Shown here piece by piece: positions 41,252 through 50,008 of a stretch of 64,000 nt of DNA. This stretch comes from Halosimplex aquaticum (lineage in GTDB: Archaea; Halobacteriota; Halobacteria; Halobacteriales; Haloarculaceae), in assembly GCF_028747785.1 (NCBI RefSeq), contig NZ_CP118158.1, forward strand, positions 1,612,001-1,676,000, in the 5' to 3' direction. Position numbers and translations under genes: made by a program. The notes under the pieces are model-generated. The model searched no databases, was not told where the DNA came from, and saw nothing but the letters and a program-made list of their open reading frames with translations. The first letter of the stretch is position 1, and every line of letters begins with the position of its first letter.

Positions 41252-42320
41252 GAGGGTGTCATAGAATCCATCTCATACCGTGATGACGGTGCTTCCCGGA
41301 TTGTCACCTCGTTCGTAGTTGGTGACGGCGACGACGAGTCGAACGCAGAGCGCAAGGAACACCTGCGCTCGGGCGTGGACGCGGCCTCGGGCGCGTAGCG
41401 TCCCGAGGCCGCAGTCCTTGACCGCATCGTTCGTTCGCTCGACCTGACTCCGGCGGTTGTACGTCTCGTCTAGGATCGACTGTTTGAGCTGAATCTCGTC
41501 ACTGTGTTTCTCGATGCGGTCTTCGACTCTGTACTTGATATTGAGCGGATCGTCGGTGTTTCGCGGGTTGTACGGGGCGATTGGCACGACTCCTGCGGTC
41601 AGCAGGAGGTCGTGCCAGTCGAGCGTGTCGTAGGCGCTGTCACCGAGCATCCAGATCGGCTGGGCGACGGCGAGCGCGTCACGGGTGACGCGCATCGCCG
41701 TCTCTTCTGCGGCTTGTTTGCTCTCGGTGAACTCGGCTGCAATCGGGATCTTTGCGCCGGTTGAGACGATCGTACAGCCGTAGCCGTAATAGTACTCCTC
41801 AGCGGTTGGGTCGTAGTTCTTCGGCGCATCTGGGTCGGATGGCATCGCTCGCACGTCCGTCGAATCGATTCGGTAGGTCATGTCGAGCAGGCCGCGGGCG
41901 GCGGCCTGCTCGACGAGGTGGTCGAAGACTTCGTCGACGACGTGTTCGAGGTCGGTGAGGAAGCGATCGACCGCGTCTCTTGAGGGCGGTCGATCGAAGC
42001 CACAGCTGAGCCAGACGACCGTGTTCTGGAGTTCTCGTGTGACCGGGCGAATGCCGTAGATGTCCTTGTAGTAGCAGTGGAGGAACGCTCGGAAGAGTTC
42101 TGGTGGGTGGTGGTCTCGTGTTCGCCCCCGGCGAGCGGGGGCGAACACGTCGAACTCGCTGAAAAAGTCGAACTCAAGATGCTCGAACAACGCGAGCGTC
42201 TCGGTAGCCACGACATTGAAGAACTCGTCGATAGAACCCTCTTCTTGCAGGGTGCTGGCGCTCGTAGACACAGTTCCAACACCCTGCGTCCTCGTGTGTG
42301 AGGCTTTCTATGACACCCTC
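41252..42320 (-). mobile_element. insertion sequence, copy C (1069 bp)
   Basis: Inverted repeats GAGGGTGTCATAGAA at 41252 and the complement ending at 42320, flanked by the 8-bp direct repeat TCGGTGGT at 41244-41251 and 42321-42328. It is the same length as copy A and nearly identical, in opposite orientation. The near-identity and clean target duplication indicate a recent insertion. Confidence 0.93.
41273..42271 (-). CDS. IS4/IS5-group DDE transposase (copy C)
   Basis: The 332-residue protein is identical to that of copy A except Pro for Ser in the DPDxxKNYDP stretch. D136, D211 and E277 and the Y(2)R(3)E(6)K signature are intact, and it starts at the GTG in the same context. It is expected to be functional. 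Confidence 0.95.
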   Translation of the reverse strand: MSTSASTLQEEGSIDEFFNVVATETLALFEHLEFDFFSEFDVFAPARRGRTRDHHPPELFRAFLHCYYKDIYGIRPVTRELQNTVVWLSCGFDRPPSRDAVDRFLTDLEHVVDEVFDHLVEQAAARGLLDMTYRIDSTDVRAMPSDPDAPKNYDPTAEEYYYGYGCTIVSTGAKIPIAAEFTESKQAAEETAMRVTRDALAVAQPIWMLGDSAYDTLDWHDLLLTAGVVPIAPYNPRNTDDPLNIKYRVEDRIEKHSDEIQLKQSILDETYNRRSQVERTNDAVKDCGLGTLRARGRVHARAQVFLALCVRLVVAVTNYERGDNPGSTVITV

Positions 42321-42593
42321 TCGGTGGTAGATTCCCAGTAGCCACCTACCCTTGTCAGCCGTCAACAGAGGCAACTAATACACAACTCTCCAGTTCGACG
42401 CGGATACTACGACGGTTACTATCAGAGCGAACAAGAACGGAACCCGTCATCAAAATCGAATCCCATCGATAAGTAAACTCACCGAGAAGGCCATCCAGGG
42501 AATACTGGACCGAAATATGTGTCCGGTTCTGCAGCCAGTGTTGTATCTACTCAGTACAGGTAGCGCAGGGATCGGCCAGTACAGAGATCGGAT

Positions 42594-43313
42594 TTATTGG
42601 TCTGTCTCTTTCCAATCGTCTGTATCTCCTTCCCGGAATTCACCCTTGGCATGGCGCTCGTGGGGCCAGAAGGTGATACCCAGCAGTGCGACGTAGAACA
42701 CGCCCACAACGGCAACCACAGCGGTCCCGGGGACACGGGCGATTCCAGCGGTTGTCAGCCAGTCTTGGCGCGGCGCGAACGCTGTAATCCTGAATACCCA
42801 TGCGACCAATAGGACACTGAGCAGAGCAAGGTACACACTTTGGAGCCGGTTTGCAAGTGCTTCGAATACCGAGACTTTCAGCGTCGGCCTGCGATAGTCC
42901 CTGCTCAGTTCCGCTCGCCAGTCGTGACTTTCGACACCCTCGGACGGGTCGAGGGCGTTTGCGAACAGGTTCTCTTGGATAACTCTAACACGAGACCGAA
43001 AGACGTCGTAGTCCCGGTACCGCCGTGCTTCGATGCTCAGAAAGATGGTGACGACAACGACCCCGATCAGCAAGATATAGTGTGGGTTATCGGTACTCGA
43101 AAACGCCCACGTGAAGATTGCTGCCATCAGCGTCACCGCCCACGTCGTCGTCTGGTCGAGGCGCTGGCGCCACGTTCCCACTCGGTCTATCTCTCCACGA
43201 TAGGCGTGGGCCATCACCGAACCGAGTCCCGTACTGTCGTCGACCATTTCACGGCCAATCTCCCGTTGGTCTGGTGCTGTTGGGTCGAACTCGTCGCTAT
43301 TCGAATCGCTCAT
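42594..43313 (-). CDS. DUF2270 family membrane protein
   Basis: The 239-residue protein has an acidic N-terminus, MAHAYRGEIDRVGTWRQRLD, then two helices (WAVTLMAAIFTWAFSS and HYILLIGVVVVTIFLSIEAR), a soluble stretch with RRYRDYDVFRSRVRVIQENL, and two further helices near the C-terminus. This matches the DUF2270 family. Function is unknown. It is divergent from the tandem membrane paralogues at 43614 and 44730 and next to IS copy C. Confidence 0.8.
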   Translation of the reverse strand: MSDSNSDEFDPTAPDQREIGREMVDDSTGLGSVMAHAYRGEIDRVGTWRQRLDQTTTWAVTLMAAIFTWAFSSTDNPHYILLIGVVVVTIFLSIEARRYRDYDVFRSRVRVIQENLFANALDPSEGVESHDWRAELSRDYRRPTLKVSVFEALANRLQSVYLALLSVLLVAWVFRITAFAPRQDWLTTAGIARVPGTAVVAVVGVFYVALLGITFWPHERHAKGEFREGDTDDWKETDQ

Positions 43314-43365
43314 AGCGGAGAGACATCTCCTCGCTCCATAAGCAGGTATGGTGACGGCGTACTCT

Positions 43366-43476
43366 GAGTGTCATAGACTGGAGAACAGCAAACAGTACGC
43401 ATACCTACTGAGCAGAAGGTTCGTCCCCAGAGTTTGAAATCAATCACCTTGGGAACTGTTCTCTGGCATCTTATAG
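43366..43476. repeat. IS-end-like sequences, possible short non-autonomous element
   Basis: GAGTGTCATAGACTG at 43366-43380 resembles the left terminus of the IS copies, and ATCAATCACCTTGGGAACTG and following at 43439-43476 matches 47446-47483 at about 32 of 38 positions. The two ends could bound a 111-bp non-autonomous element, but their inverted-repeat pairing is imperfect and no target duplication is clear. Confidence 0.35.
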
Positions 43477-43613
43477 CATCCAGCTACCCCGGTGCTGAAT
43501 ACGTCGATTGCGATACCGACAGCAATAGAACGACCAGCCAGTCAATAATGTCTGCAATACAAATAGGGGGCCGGGCGCTTTATTTTCTGAATCGAAGTAT
43601 AACAATTGGAAAT

Positions 43614-44681
43614 ATGAGTGACTCGGAGACAATCTCACGGCCAGCCGATACGATGCGTGAACGGGTCGGCGAGACTCGTGTGAAGATCTGGTTTCTCATT
43701 AGCGCGAATCGGTGGCTCGTCACCGGTATCATACTTCTGATCACGTATCTCGTCCTACTCTTCGTTCACGTGGTCGGCCCGACATCACCACAGAAACTTG
43801 TGACGACCAGTGGGATAGGATCATTATTCGGCTCGATGGTCATCGCCACCGTCACGAGTGTTACCCTCGTCTTGTCGATCTCACAGTTCGTGCTCGCCGG
43901 GGAAATCGGCCCACTCGGTCAACAGCACGAGCGCATGTCGAACGAGACCGAATTTCGTGAAGCGGTAGAGAAGGCCGCGGGCATCGGTGTGAGTCCCGCC
44001 GAGCCATCCAGATTCCTCCGAACACTCATCGGGACGGTTGATACGAACGCAAGAGGGCTTAGCGATGCGGTTTCCGAGAGTGACAACTCGGAGCAGTTCG
44101 ACGAAGTTGCTGAATACGCAGCTGGTCTCATCGATCACAGTCAAAAAATCAACGACGAGCTGGAAAACGCGGAGTTCGGATCGTTCCAGATGTTGCTCCC
44201 CGTATTGGATTACAACTACCCGTGGAAGGTGTTTGCTGCCCGGACGCTCCGAGATAAGTACACCGAGTCGCTCCCGGAAGAGGCAGACGATGCATTCGGC
44301 GACCTGATTGAGGCGCTCCGATTCTTCGGGCCAGCCCGCGAATACTTCAAGACACTCTACGTTCAGTGGGAGATCATCAATATTTCACGCGGAGTGCTGT
44401 ACGGGGCGATGCCGACCCTCGCACTCGCCGGCTACATGATTCTCGAATTCGACGCTGCGAAAATCACTGGCACAGTGTTCGGCGTCAGTACTGCCTACCT
44501 CGTCGTCAGTGCCCTCTACGTACTCACGCTCATTCCGTTCGCCGTATTGCTCGCCTACCTCCTTCGCGTACTCACGGTTATGAAGCGAACGCTCTCGATT
44601 GGGCCGTTCATCCTCCGGGAGACTAAGCAACTAGAAGAAATTCGCAACGAGGAGTCAAGTGAAATACAGGAGGAAACATGA
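43614..44681 (+). CDS. membrane protein, tandem paralogue 1
   Basis: The 355-residue protein has two helices near the N-terminus (WLVTGIILLITYLVLLFVH and a second ending LSISQFVLAGEIGPLG), a long soluble middle (about residues 110-250), and two helices near the end (GVLYGAMPTLALAGYMILEF, LIPFAVLLAYLLRVLTVMKR). It ends TLSIGPFIL, shared as TAAFGPFIP with the next gene. Start at the ATG at 43614. No family named; the layout of four helices around a soluble domain suggests a channel, sensor or anchor, but this is speculation. Confidence 0.75.
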   Translation: MSDSETISRPADTMRERVGETRVKIWFLISANRWLVTGIILLITYLVLLFVHVVGPTSPQKLVTTSGIGSLFGSMVIATVTSVTLVLSISQFVLAGEIGPLGQQHERMSNETEFREAVEKAAGIGVSPAEPSRFLRTLIGTVDTNARGLSDAVSESDNSEQFDEVAEYAAGLIDHSQKINDELENAEFGSFQMLLPVLDYNYPWKVFAARTLRDKYTESLPEEADDAFGDLIEALRFFGPAREYFKTLYVQWEIINISRGVLYGAMPTLALAGYMILEFDAAKITGTVFGVSTAYLVVSALYVLTLIPFAVLLAYLLRVLTVMKRTLSIGPFILRETKQLEEIRNEESSEIQEET

Positions 44682-44729
44682 TCAGAGACGGGAGTCCAGT
44701 GTCCCGATTATTTCCAATGACGCCCTGTA

Positions 44730-45770
44730 GTGATCACTGTGTCTGAATCAGAAAATATCTCACCGGTGGATTCGGCGACCGATCGTCTGATACGGTGGAT
44801 TTTACTTACGGGTGATCGATTCCGAATCACCGCCGCTATCACTGGGTTGGTTTTCGCCATTTTTCTTCTGTTCGGGTTCACCGGATTCATTTCGCTATCC
44901 GTCTCGGACCGGGCTGTCTGGTTTCTCAGCGGGACGCTGAGCGGTCTCCTCACGCTCATCGCCATCGCCGTTGGTCTCAATCAGATCGTTCTCTCGCAAG
45001 AATTGGGCTCACTCGATGATCTGTACGACCGGACGAAGGGAACGTTCGATGTCCATCAGCAAATCGGGGACACCACGAACGTCTCCGTGAGTTCACCACA
45101 GGCGTCGGAATTTTTCCTACAATTTTCAAACGCCATCAACAACCGAGCGGGGGAGCTCGAAGCGGCGGGTGAGAAAGCCACCAACGAACAACTGCAAGAG
45201 GAGATCAGAGACTATACCGAAACACTCACCGAACAGACCGACAACATCAGTGCCGATCTCGAAAACCTCGGTTTCGAGCTAACCGATACACTAATCGTCC
45301 TGCTTGATTATCACGATTCGTGGCAACTCCACACGGCGCGTCGTCTCGATGCCACGTACGAGAATGAGCTTTCGGAGCCCGCGATCGAGGCGCTCGACGA
45401 ATTAGAAGATCTCTTTTTGGGGCTCGACGCCGCGCGCGATTATATCAAATCGTTGTGGATACAGCGAGAACTCGCAGAGCTGTCTCGAATGATGCTGTAC
45501 ACCGGACTTCCGGCGGTCATCGTTGCCGGGCTGGCCATCTTTATCGCCCCAGAAATTTCCGGCCTCACGATTGCACGCCCGATCATTGTTGTTCTCCTCA
45601 GCGCGACTATCGCAGTCTCGCTCGTACCGCTTGCAGTCCTTCTCGCGTACGTTGTACGTATTGCGCTCATTGCCCAGCGAACGGCAGCGTTCGGCCCTTT
45701 CATCCCGGAAGACGAACAGCAGCGAATCAGCGGTCAGGTCACGACGGAATCACAGAATTCGGACAAGTAA
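44730..45770 (+). CDS. membrane protein, tandem paralogue 2
   Basis: The 346-residue protein parallels the preceding gene: N-terminal helices, then VGLNQIVLSQELGSLDDLYD (cf. LSISQFVLAGEIGPLGQQHE), a soluble middle with VLLDYHDSWQLHTARRLDAT (cf. LPVLDYNYPWKVFAARTLRD) and C-terminal helices ending in TAAFGPFIPED. It begins at a GTG at 44730, or at 44739. Same strand, 48 bp apart, so one operon. Role unknown. Confidence 0.75.
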   Translation: MITVSESENISPVDSATDRLIRWILLTGDRFRITAAITGLVFAIFLLFGFTGFISLSVSDRAVWFLSGTLSGLLTLIAIAVGLNQIVLSQELGSLDDLYDRTKGTFDVHQQIGDTTNVSVSSPQASEFFLQFSNAINNRAGELEAAGEKATNEQLQEEIRDYTETLTEQTDNISADLENLGFELTDTLIVLLDYHDSWQLHTARRLDATYENELSEPAIEALDELEDLFLGLDAARDYIKSLWIQRELAELSRMMLYTGLPAVIVAGLAIFIAPEISGLTIARPIIVVLLSATIAVSLVPLAVLLAYVVRIALIAQRTAAFGPFIPEDEQQRISGQVTTESQNSDK

Positions 45771-45966
45771 TGACCGTGAGATGTGGACACCGAGCACTAG
45801 AGCGTTCCCTCGTTTTTCATGGAGAGGGACCAACCGATACATACAGATTATAGCCGTAGCAGCGAATCGCCATTTGATAGAGAGAGTTAAATACACCTCC
45901 CAGCTATAAGACTCAGTGACCGTGTCGTGGTGAGATCGTTCCCCCCACGTGTTGCGCAGTCCGATC

Positions 45967-46188
45967 ATGACCTCTCGACCAAATACTAATCCTACAGGTA
46001 CGCCAACAGACGATTTCGAATCCGCCCTCGAAACACTCATCTTAGAGTCGTTCGCAGAGGGGGTCGCTATCGAGGGCGCGTGGGAGGTAACTCCTCCGTC
46101 ATCGGTCGTCCCCAACTGGCGAATTACCATCGAGAAGACCGACAACGCCGACACCCCTCAAGACGAGTCTACGTTCCTCGACGAATAG
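45967..46188 (+). CDS. hypothetical small protein, 73 aa
   Basis: The peptide starts MTSRPNTNPTGTPTDDFESA and has an amphipathic helix (LETLILESFAEGVAIEG) then a strand-rich end (SSVVPNWRITIEKTDN). Halophilic composition supports coding. It resembles short haloarchaeal proteins of unknown function. Start at the ATG at 45967. Confidence 0.55.
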   Translation: MTSRPNTNPTGTPTDDFESALETLILESFAEGVAIEGAWEVTPPSSVVPNWRITIEKTDNADTPQDESTFLDE

Positions 46189-46297
46189 GCAGATCCCCGT
46201 AGCGATCTGTCTCAGTAGATTCCGATACGTATCTATGGAGTAAGCGACTCCACCGCGTATCTACTCAGTATGTAAGTAGGACTACCAATACCGAGGA

Positions 46298-46306
46298 TTT
46301 ATATAC
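46298..46306 (+). promoter_or_regulatory. TATA-like box
   Basis: TTTATATAC stands out in a GC-rich context and lies about 90 bp before the HTH gene at 46395, at a distance that would leave a leader of some 60 nt. Prediction only. Confidence 0.3.
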
Positions 46307-46394
46307 GGACCGACTGAGATTCAAACGTACACCGCTGAAGTAGGCCACTGCTGACAGGGAGCGGGTGATGGGTAGGCGAGGTATGGGGATAACA

Positions 46395-46748
46395 ATGTCA
46401 AAGACGCGATACACTGCTACTGCAGGAAGTACTGACTCCGATCTATCTACGACGACTATCTTCGAATTGCTCACGAACGAGCGCCGTCAACGTGCGTTGC
46501 AGTATCTCACACAGACAGTTGGTGCTGTCCCGATCAGTGACCTCGCCGACCAACTCACGCTCTGGGAGGGCGAACACACCCGCGAACAGTACGAGCGGGT
46601 CTGTACCAGCCTCGTCCACGTTCACCTCCCGAAGATGGCCGACGCTGGAGTCGTGCAGTACGACCCAGCATGCGAGACAGTCAACCCACAAGAGGCCATT
46701 GAGCAGCTCACGCCCTACCTCGAACTGGCTGGGCGCTCGGACAGTTAG
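46395..46748 (+). CDS. haloarchaeal winged-helix protein (DUF7344-like)
   Basis: The 117-residue protein has an HTH N-terminus (TIFELLTNERRQRALQYLTQ then VPISDLADQLTLWEG) and a coupling helix (YERVCTSLVHVHLPKMADAG, VVQYDPACETV). This matches the haloarchaeal HTH family annotated DUF7344. It probably regulates locally. Start at the ATG at 46395. Confidence 0.75.
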   Translation: MSKTRYTATAGSTDSDLSTTTIFELLTNERRQRALQYLTQTVGAVPISDLADQLTLWEGEHTREQYERVCTSLVHVHLPKMADAGVVQYDPACETVNPQEAIEQLTPYLELAGRSDS

Positions 46749-46934
46749 CAGAGACACACTTCTTCCGTTCGGTACGCAGGTACAGTGAGCGGTTGATTCC
46801 GTCTCTCCCCGTTGAAATTATCTTCCTGCAATCGGTCAGTACAGGTGAGATAGATACTACACCTCTTGGAAATCGTTCAATTAGGTAGTTGATCGTCCGG
46901 GTTACTTTTGTGGTCCACAGATGACTGAAATATC

Positions 46935-47387
46935 ATGAAGCGGCGACGATTTCTTACAATGAGTTGCTCCGGGATTCTGGCTGGTGTTACTGGCTGTCTG
47001 AGCTTTGCCGGGGGGAGTGGCGACGAAGATACGTGGTCGCCAGCCATCGAGGGGGCCGAACCGACGCTCTCATTCGCCGAGGAATCACGGCTGACAGTGG
47101 AAGCGAACGATATTGCCGGACTGACGGTCAAACTCCCCGATCCGCAGTTTATCGCGTTCCGATTCCGAAACGCGAACTGGTCGCCGAATCCGACGAGAAC
47201 CTCGGATTCGTATCCACCTCGGTGGGTCTGGTCGCCACCCCGATCCGTGTCAGGTGAAATCCCGATTCAGATAGGTGACCACGCTGAGCCGGGTGAATAC
47301 ACATATGGAGTGAAAGTTTTTGCTGAACGTGGCCCTGACGCCAAAACAGCTGTTGAAACCTTCAGCATCACAATCACTGGAAATTAA
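46935..47387 (+). CDS. secreted lipoprotein, 150 aa
   Basis: The protein begins MKRRRFLTMSCSGILAGVTG, an archaeal signal with RRR and the lipobox LAGVTGC, followed by an acidic linker and a beta-rich domain (SGEIPIQIGDHAEPGEYTYG, AVETFSITITGN). It is likely anchored outside. The Tat-type start is possible but the twin-arginine context is not classical. No family. Confidence 0.7.
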   Translation: MKRRRFLTMSCSGILAGVTGCLSFAGGSGDEDTWSPAIEGAEPTLSFAEESRLTVEANDIAGLTVKLPDPQFIAFRFRNANWSPNPTRTSDSYPPRWVWSPPRSVSGEIPIQIGDHAEPGEYTYGVKVFAERGPDAKTAVETFSITITGN

Positions 47388-47445
47388 CCCTCCACTCAGT
47401 TCGCAAACCTACTTATCAGCTGTTTCATTACCAATAGTCCTGTAA

Positions 47446-47483
47446 TCAATCGCCTTGTGAACTGTTCTATGGCACCCTATTGA
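47446..47483. repeat. solo IS-end-like sequence
   Basis: ATCAATCGCCTTGTGAACTG and TTCTATGGCACCCTATTG together match 43439-43476 and, in a 17-bp core, 5408-5424. The outer part (TTCTATGGCACCC) resembles the right inverted repeat of the window's IS copies. No transposase is adjacent, so it is probably a remnant marking the right side of the island. Confidence 0.5.
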
Positions 47484-47613
47484 ACTGGACAGTGTAGTTT
47501 CGGGTTCGGAGTACTGGGGGCGTAGCACTCCCTGGGCTCGTCAGTGTGCGAACGCGAGTTCCCGACGCGTTCGCTTTTCCGTGAAAGGAGAATTCACGAC
47601 TTCACGGCGTTGA

Positions 47614-47897
47614 TTACGTCGGTATCTCGTACTCTTCCATGAACTCCACGGCCAGTTCTCTCGCGGATTCCACGTCCTCAACCAAGCCCAATTCGCCGTA
47701 GTCGTAGCCGTCCACTCGAACGAGATACCCCCATCCGCCGAAGCCGTTAGGTTCCTGAACGACATTGATAAACACTATCCGGCCGGTATCTGCGTGTTCG
47801 TAGGTGACGATCGTGTACTCACGGTTCAGAACGGGTCGTGATTCGTTCGCTCGACGACGCAGTTCCATCCTGCGGGCAGTGATGCCGATTCCGCCAT
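47614..47897 (-). pseudogene. frameshifted paralogue of the SufB-1 neighbour gene
   Basis: The initial part, from the ATG at 47895-47897, reads MAESASLPAGWNCVVERTN and ends in a TGA within about 23 codons. Another frame continues LNREYTIVTYEHADTGRIVF, VQEPNGFGGWGYLVRVDGYD and ELAVEFMEEYEIPT, matching the gene at 17631-17909. A one-base deletion near 47835 accounts for the shift. A downstream ATG could still express an N-terminally shortened protein. Either a pseudogene or a sequence error. Confidence 0.7.
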
Positions 47898-48047
47898 ATC
47901 GGTATCTCGTCGATGGATCCAGATGAATTCGAGTACGGATATATTAGTATCCCACTGTATTCGTCGGGACCGCCATCGTGTTCCAGTATAGACGATGTCG
48001 CAATACGGTGACTCGCCCGGATTCCCAGGGAGGATCCGCTCCTACTA

Positions 48048-48527
48048 TCAGTTTACGCTGATACCTACCCAGTCACCGACGACATCAACCCGGATTTCGG
48101 TTTTGGCGGTACTGTCCTCGGCAACGATCAGTCCGGCAGTACGCAACGCGTCCTCGCACTGTCTCCGGACTTCGCTATCGCCCGGTGACGTCACTGAATC
48201 GTTCACTACGAGCGAGACCGTCGTTCCCTCCGAGAGATCGGAGATCGCGTCCCCACAGCCATCGGCGACACTTTCGGGGTCCCTGTCCCGTATCGCGGCG
48301 TCGGTCTGGACGACGTCGTCGACCTCGACGTACCGCCGAAACGCGTCCGGTGGGAGCTCGTAGCCTGTCGTAACCAGCAAGACACCGTCGCGGCCGGCCG
48401 GGTTCCGGACCACATCGGTAAGCAGGTCGCCGTAGTACTTCTCGAGCATGGACACGACGTGCTCTTCGGAGCCGTCTCTGGTTTCGATCAGGTAGGTCGC
48501 GCCGTCGGGTCGGGATTCGGTGGACAT
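48048..48527 (-). CDS. hypothetical protein, 159 aa
   Basis: The protein starts MSTESRPDGATYLIETRDGS and has a mixed alpha/beta pattern with LEKYYGDLLTDVVRNPAG and a strand-turn TTVSLVVNDSV near the C-terminus. It has no obvious metal site or membrane segment. I do not recognise the family. Start at the ATG at 48527; an upstream extension would be basic and unlike the rest. Confidence 0.55.
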   Translation of the reverse strand: MSTESRPDGATYLIETRDGSEEHVVSMLEKYYGDLLTDVVRNPAGRDGVLLVTTGYELPPDAFRRYVEVDDVVQTDAAIRDRDPESVADGCGDAISDLSEGTTVSLVVNDSVTSPGDSEVRRQCEDALRTAGLIVAEDSTAKTEIRVDVVGDWVGISVN

Positions 48528-48697
48528 CGAAATGAAAGGGTACGGGGGACGGACGGGATAGTGGGCCGGAAACCGCCGAACGGAGTCAATATGGCTTGAC
48601 ACACGACTTCGACTGGGTCCCGTCCTCCGCAACCGACTGTACTCCCCGAAGAATCAACCTTCTTGTCGGGAATACCTTCGGCTGAACGATTGATACG

Positions 48698-48982
48698 GTG
48701 GCGGACGAACGGACGGATATGGAGAACGTCGTCTCGTACCTCTCGCAGACGGACGCGCCAGAGACCCGCCCGTGTGAGACTATCGACGCCCGCGAACTCC
48801 CGCCGCCACAGCCGATCAAGAACACGCTGGAACAGCTCTCCGAGATCGATGATTCGATCGTGTTGATCCAGTTGAACGACCGCCGTCCACAACACCTGTA
48901 TCCGAAGCTGGATGACCGCGGGTACGACTACGAGACGCTCGAAGACGGCGATACGGTCGTCACCGTCATCTGGAAGGATTGA
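48698..48982 (+). CDS. DUF2249 domain protein
   Basis: The 94-residue protein has an acidic N-terminus then CETIDARELPPPQPIKNTLE, LIQLNDRRPQHLYPKLDDRG and a closing strand. This is the DUF2249 pattern (xxxDARxLPPP and NDxxPxxLYxxLxxRG). It starts at a GTG at 48698 or an ATG at 48719. Standing alone, divergent from the 48048 gene. Confidence 0.82.
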   Translation: MADERTDMENVVSYLSQTDAPETRPCETIDARELPPPQPIKNTLEQLSEIDDSIVLIQLNDRRPQHLYPKLDDRGYDYETLEDGDTVVTVIWKD

Positions 48983-49218
48983 CTCGCCTATGGCTGAACA
49001 GTAGTCCCCGGCAGCAATAGGCTCGGGCCAGTGACTGAGCGAGGTCACGCGTGCCCTCCGACCTCCTGAGAGAAGGGATCGTATTCATGAGAGCGGTGGA
49101 GAACGACGACGAGCGAGGCTGTCGTCCGACTCGACGGTGAATTCCTGGGATGTCCGATCCGCCGTGACGAACGCGTCTGATACGGTTCTCCCCCACGTCA
49201 GCGACTCCCGTTCGGTAA

Positions 49219-49608
49219 TCATCGCTTCGATTGTCTGGGTGTATACGCAGCCACTCGTTCGATACCTGCGGTATCAAGTTCGGCCCTCACTGCCGGGGGG
49301 AGGTTTTCGAGTGCCTCGTCTACGTGTGGATCGACCGAGATTCCGTCGACTCTCAGTGCCACCAGCTTTCCGTGGTCCCCCTGTGCAGCAACCTCGAATT
49401 CGAACGGGCGATCCCGTTCGTCGATGGCATAGACCCAGACCTTCGAGAGGCCATTTACACTCTCCCAGTGAGCGCTGTTGAGGACTGTGAGGCCACCTGC
49501 CGGAGGGACACAGGGTGAGCCACACGCCTGGCACTGGCCTGGATGGGGTGAGGTGCCGACGTACTCGTAGTCGGTTCCACACCGGTAACACTGTAATGTC
49601 AGGATCAT
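49219..49608 (-). CDS. hypothetical protein with N-terminal zinc ribbon
   Basis: The 129-residue protein begins MILTLQCYRCGTDYEYVGTS and has CQACGSPCVPPAG; two CxxC pairs form a zinc ribbon. The rest is an acidic alpha/beta region with IDERDRPFEFEVAAQGDHGK. No family is recognised. Start at the ATG at 49608 (a second ATG is 3 codons upstream). Confidence 0.6.
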   Translation of the reverse strand: MILTLQCYRCGTDYEYVGTSPHPGQCQACGSPCVPPAGGLTVLNSAHWESVNGLSKVWVYAIDERDRPFEFEVAAQGDHGKLVALRVDGISVDPHVDEALENLPPAVRAELDTAGIERVAAYTPRQSKR

Positions 49609-49632
49609 CGTCGACACTCGTTTGCCGGGGGT

Positions 49633-49992
<360 letters not shown>

Positions 49993-50008
49993 TCAGTCCA
50001 GCCGGACG

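Noticed and set aside
43366-43476. 111-bp sequence as a definite MITE
   Set aside because: The two ends pair only imperfectly and there is no clear target duplication; kept only as IS-end-like sequences.
42543-46270. 14-bp exact repeat GTATCTACTCAGTA at 42543 and 46257
   Set aside because: Several chance 14-bp repeats are expected in 64 kb, and there is no supporting context.
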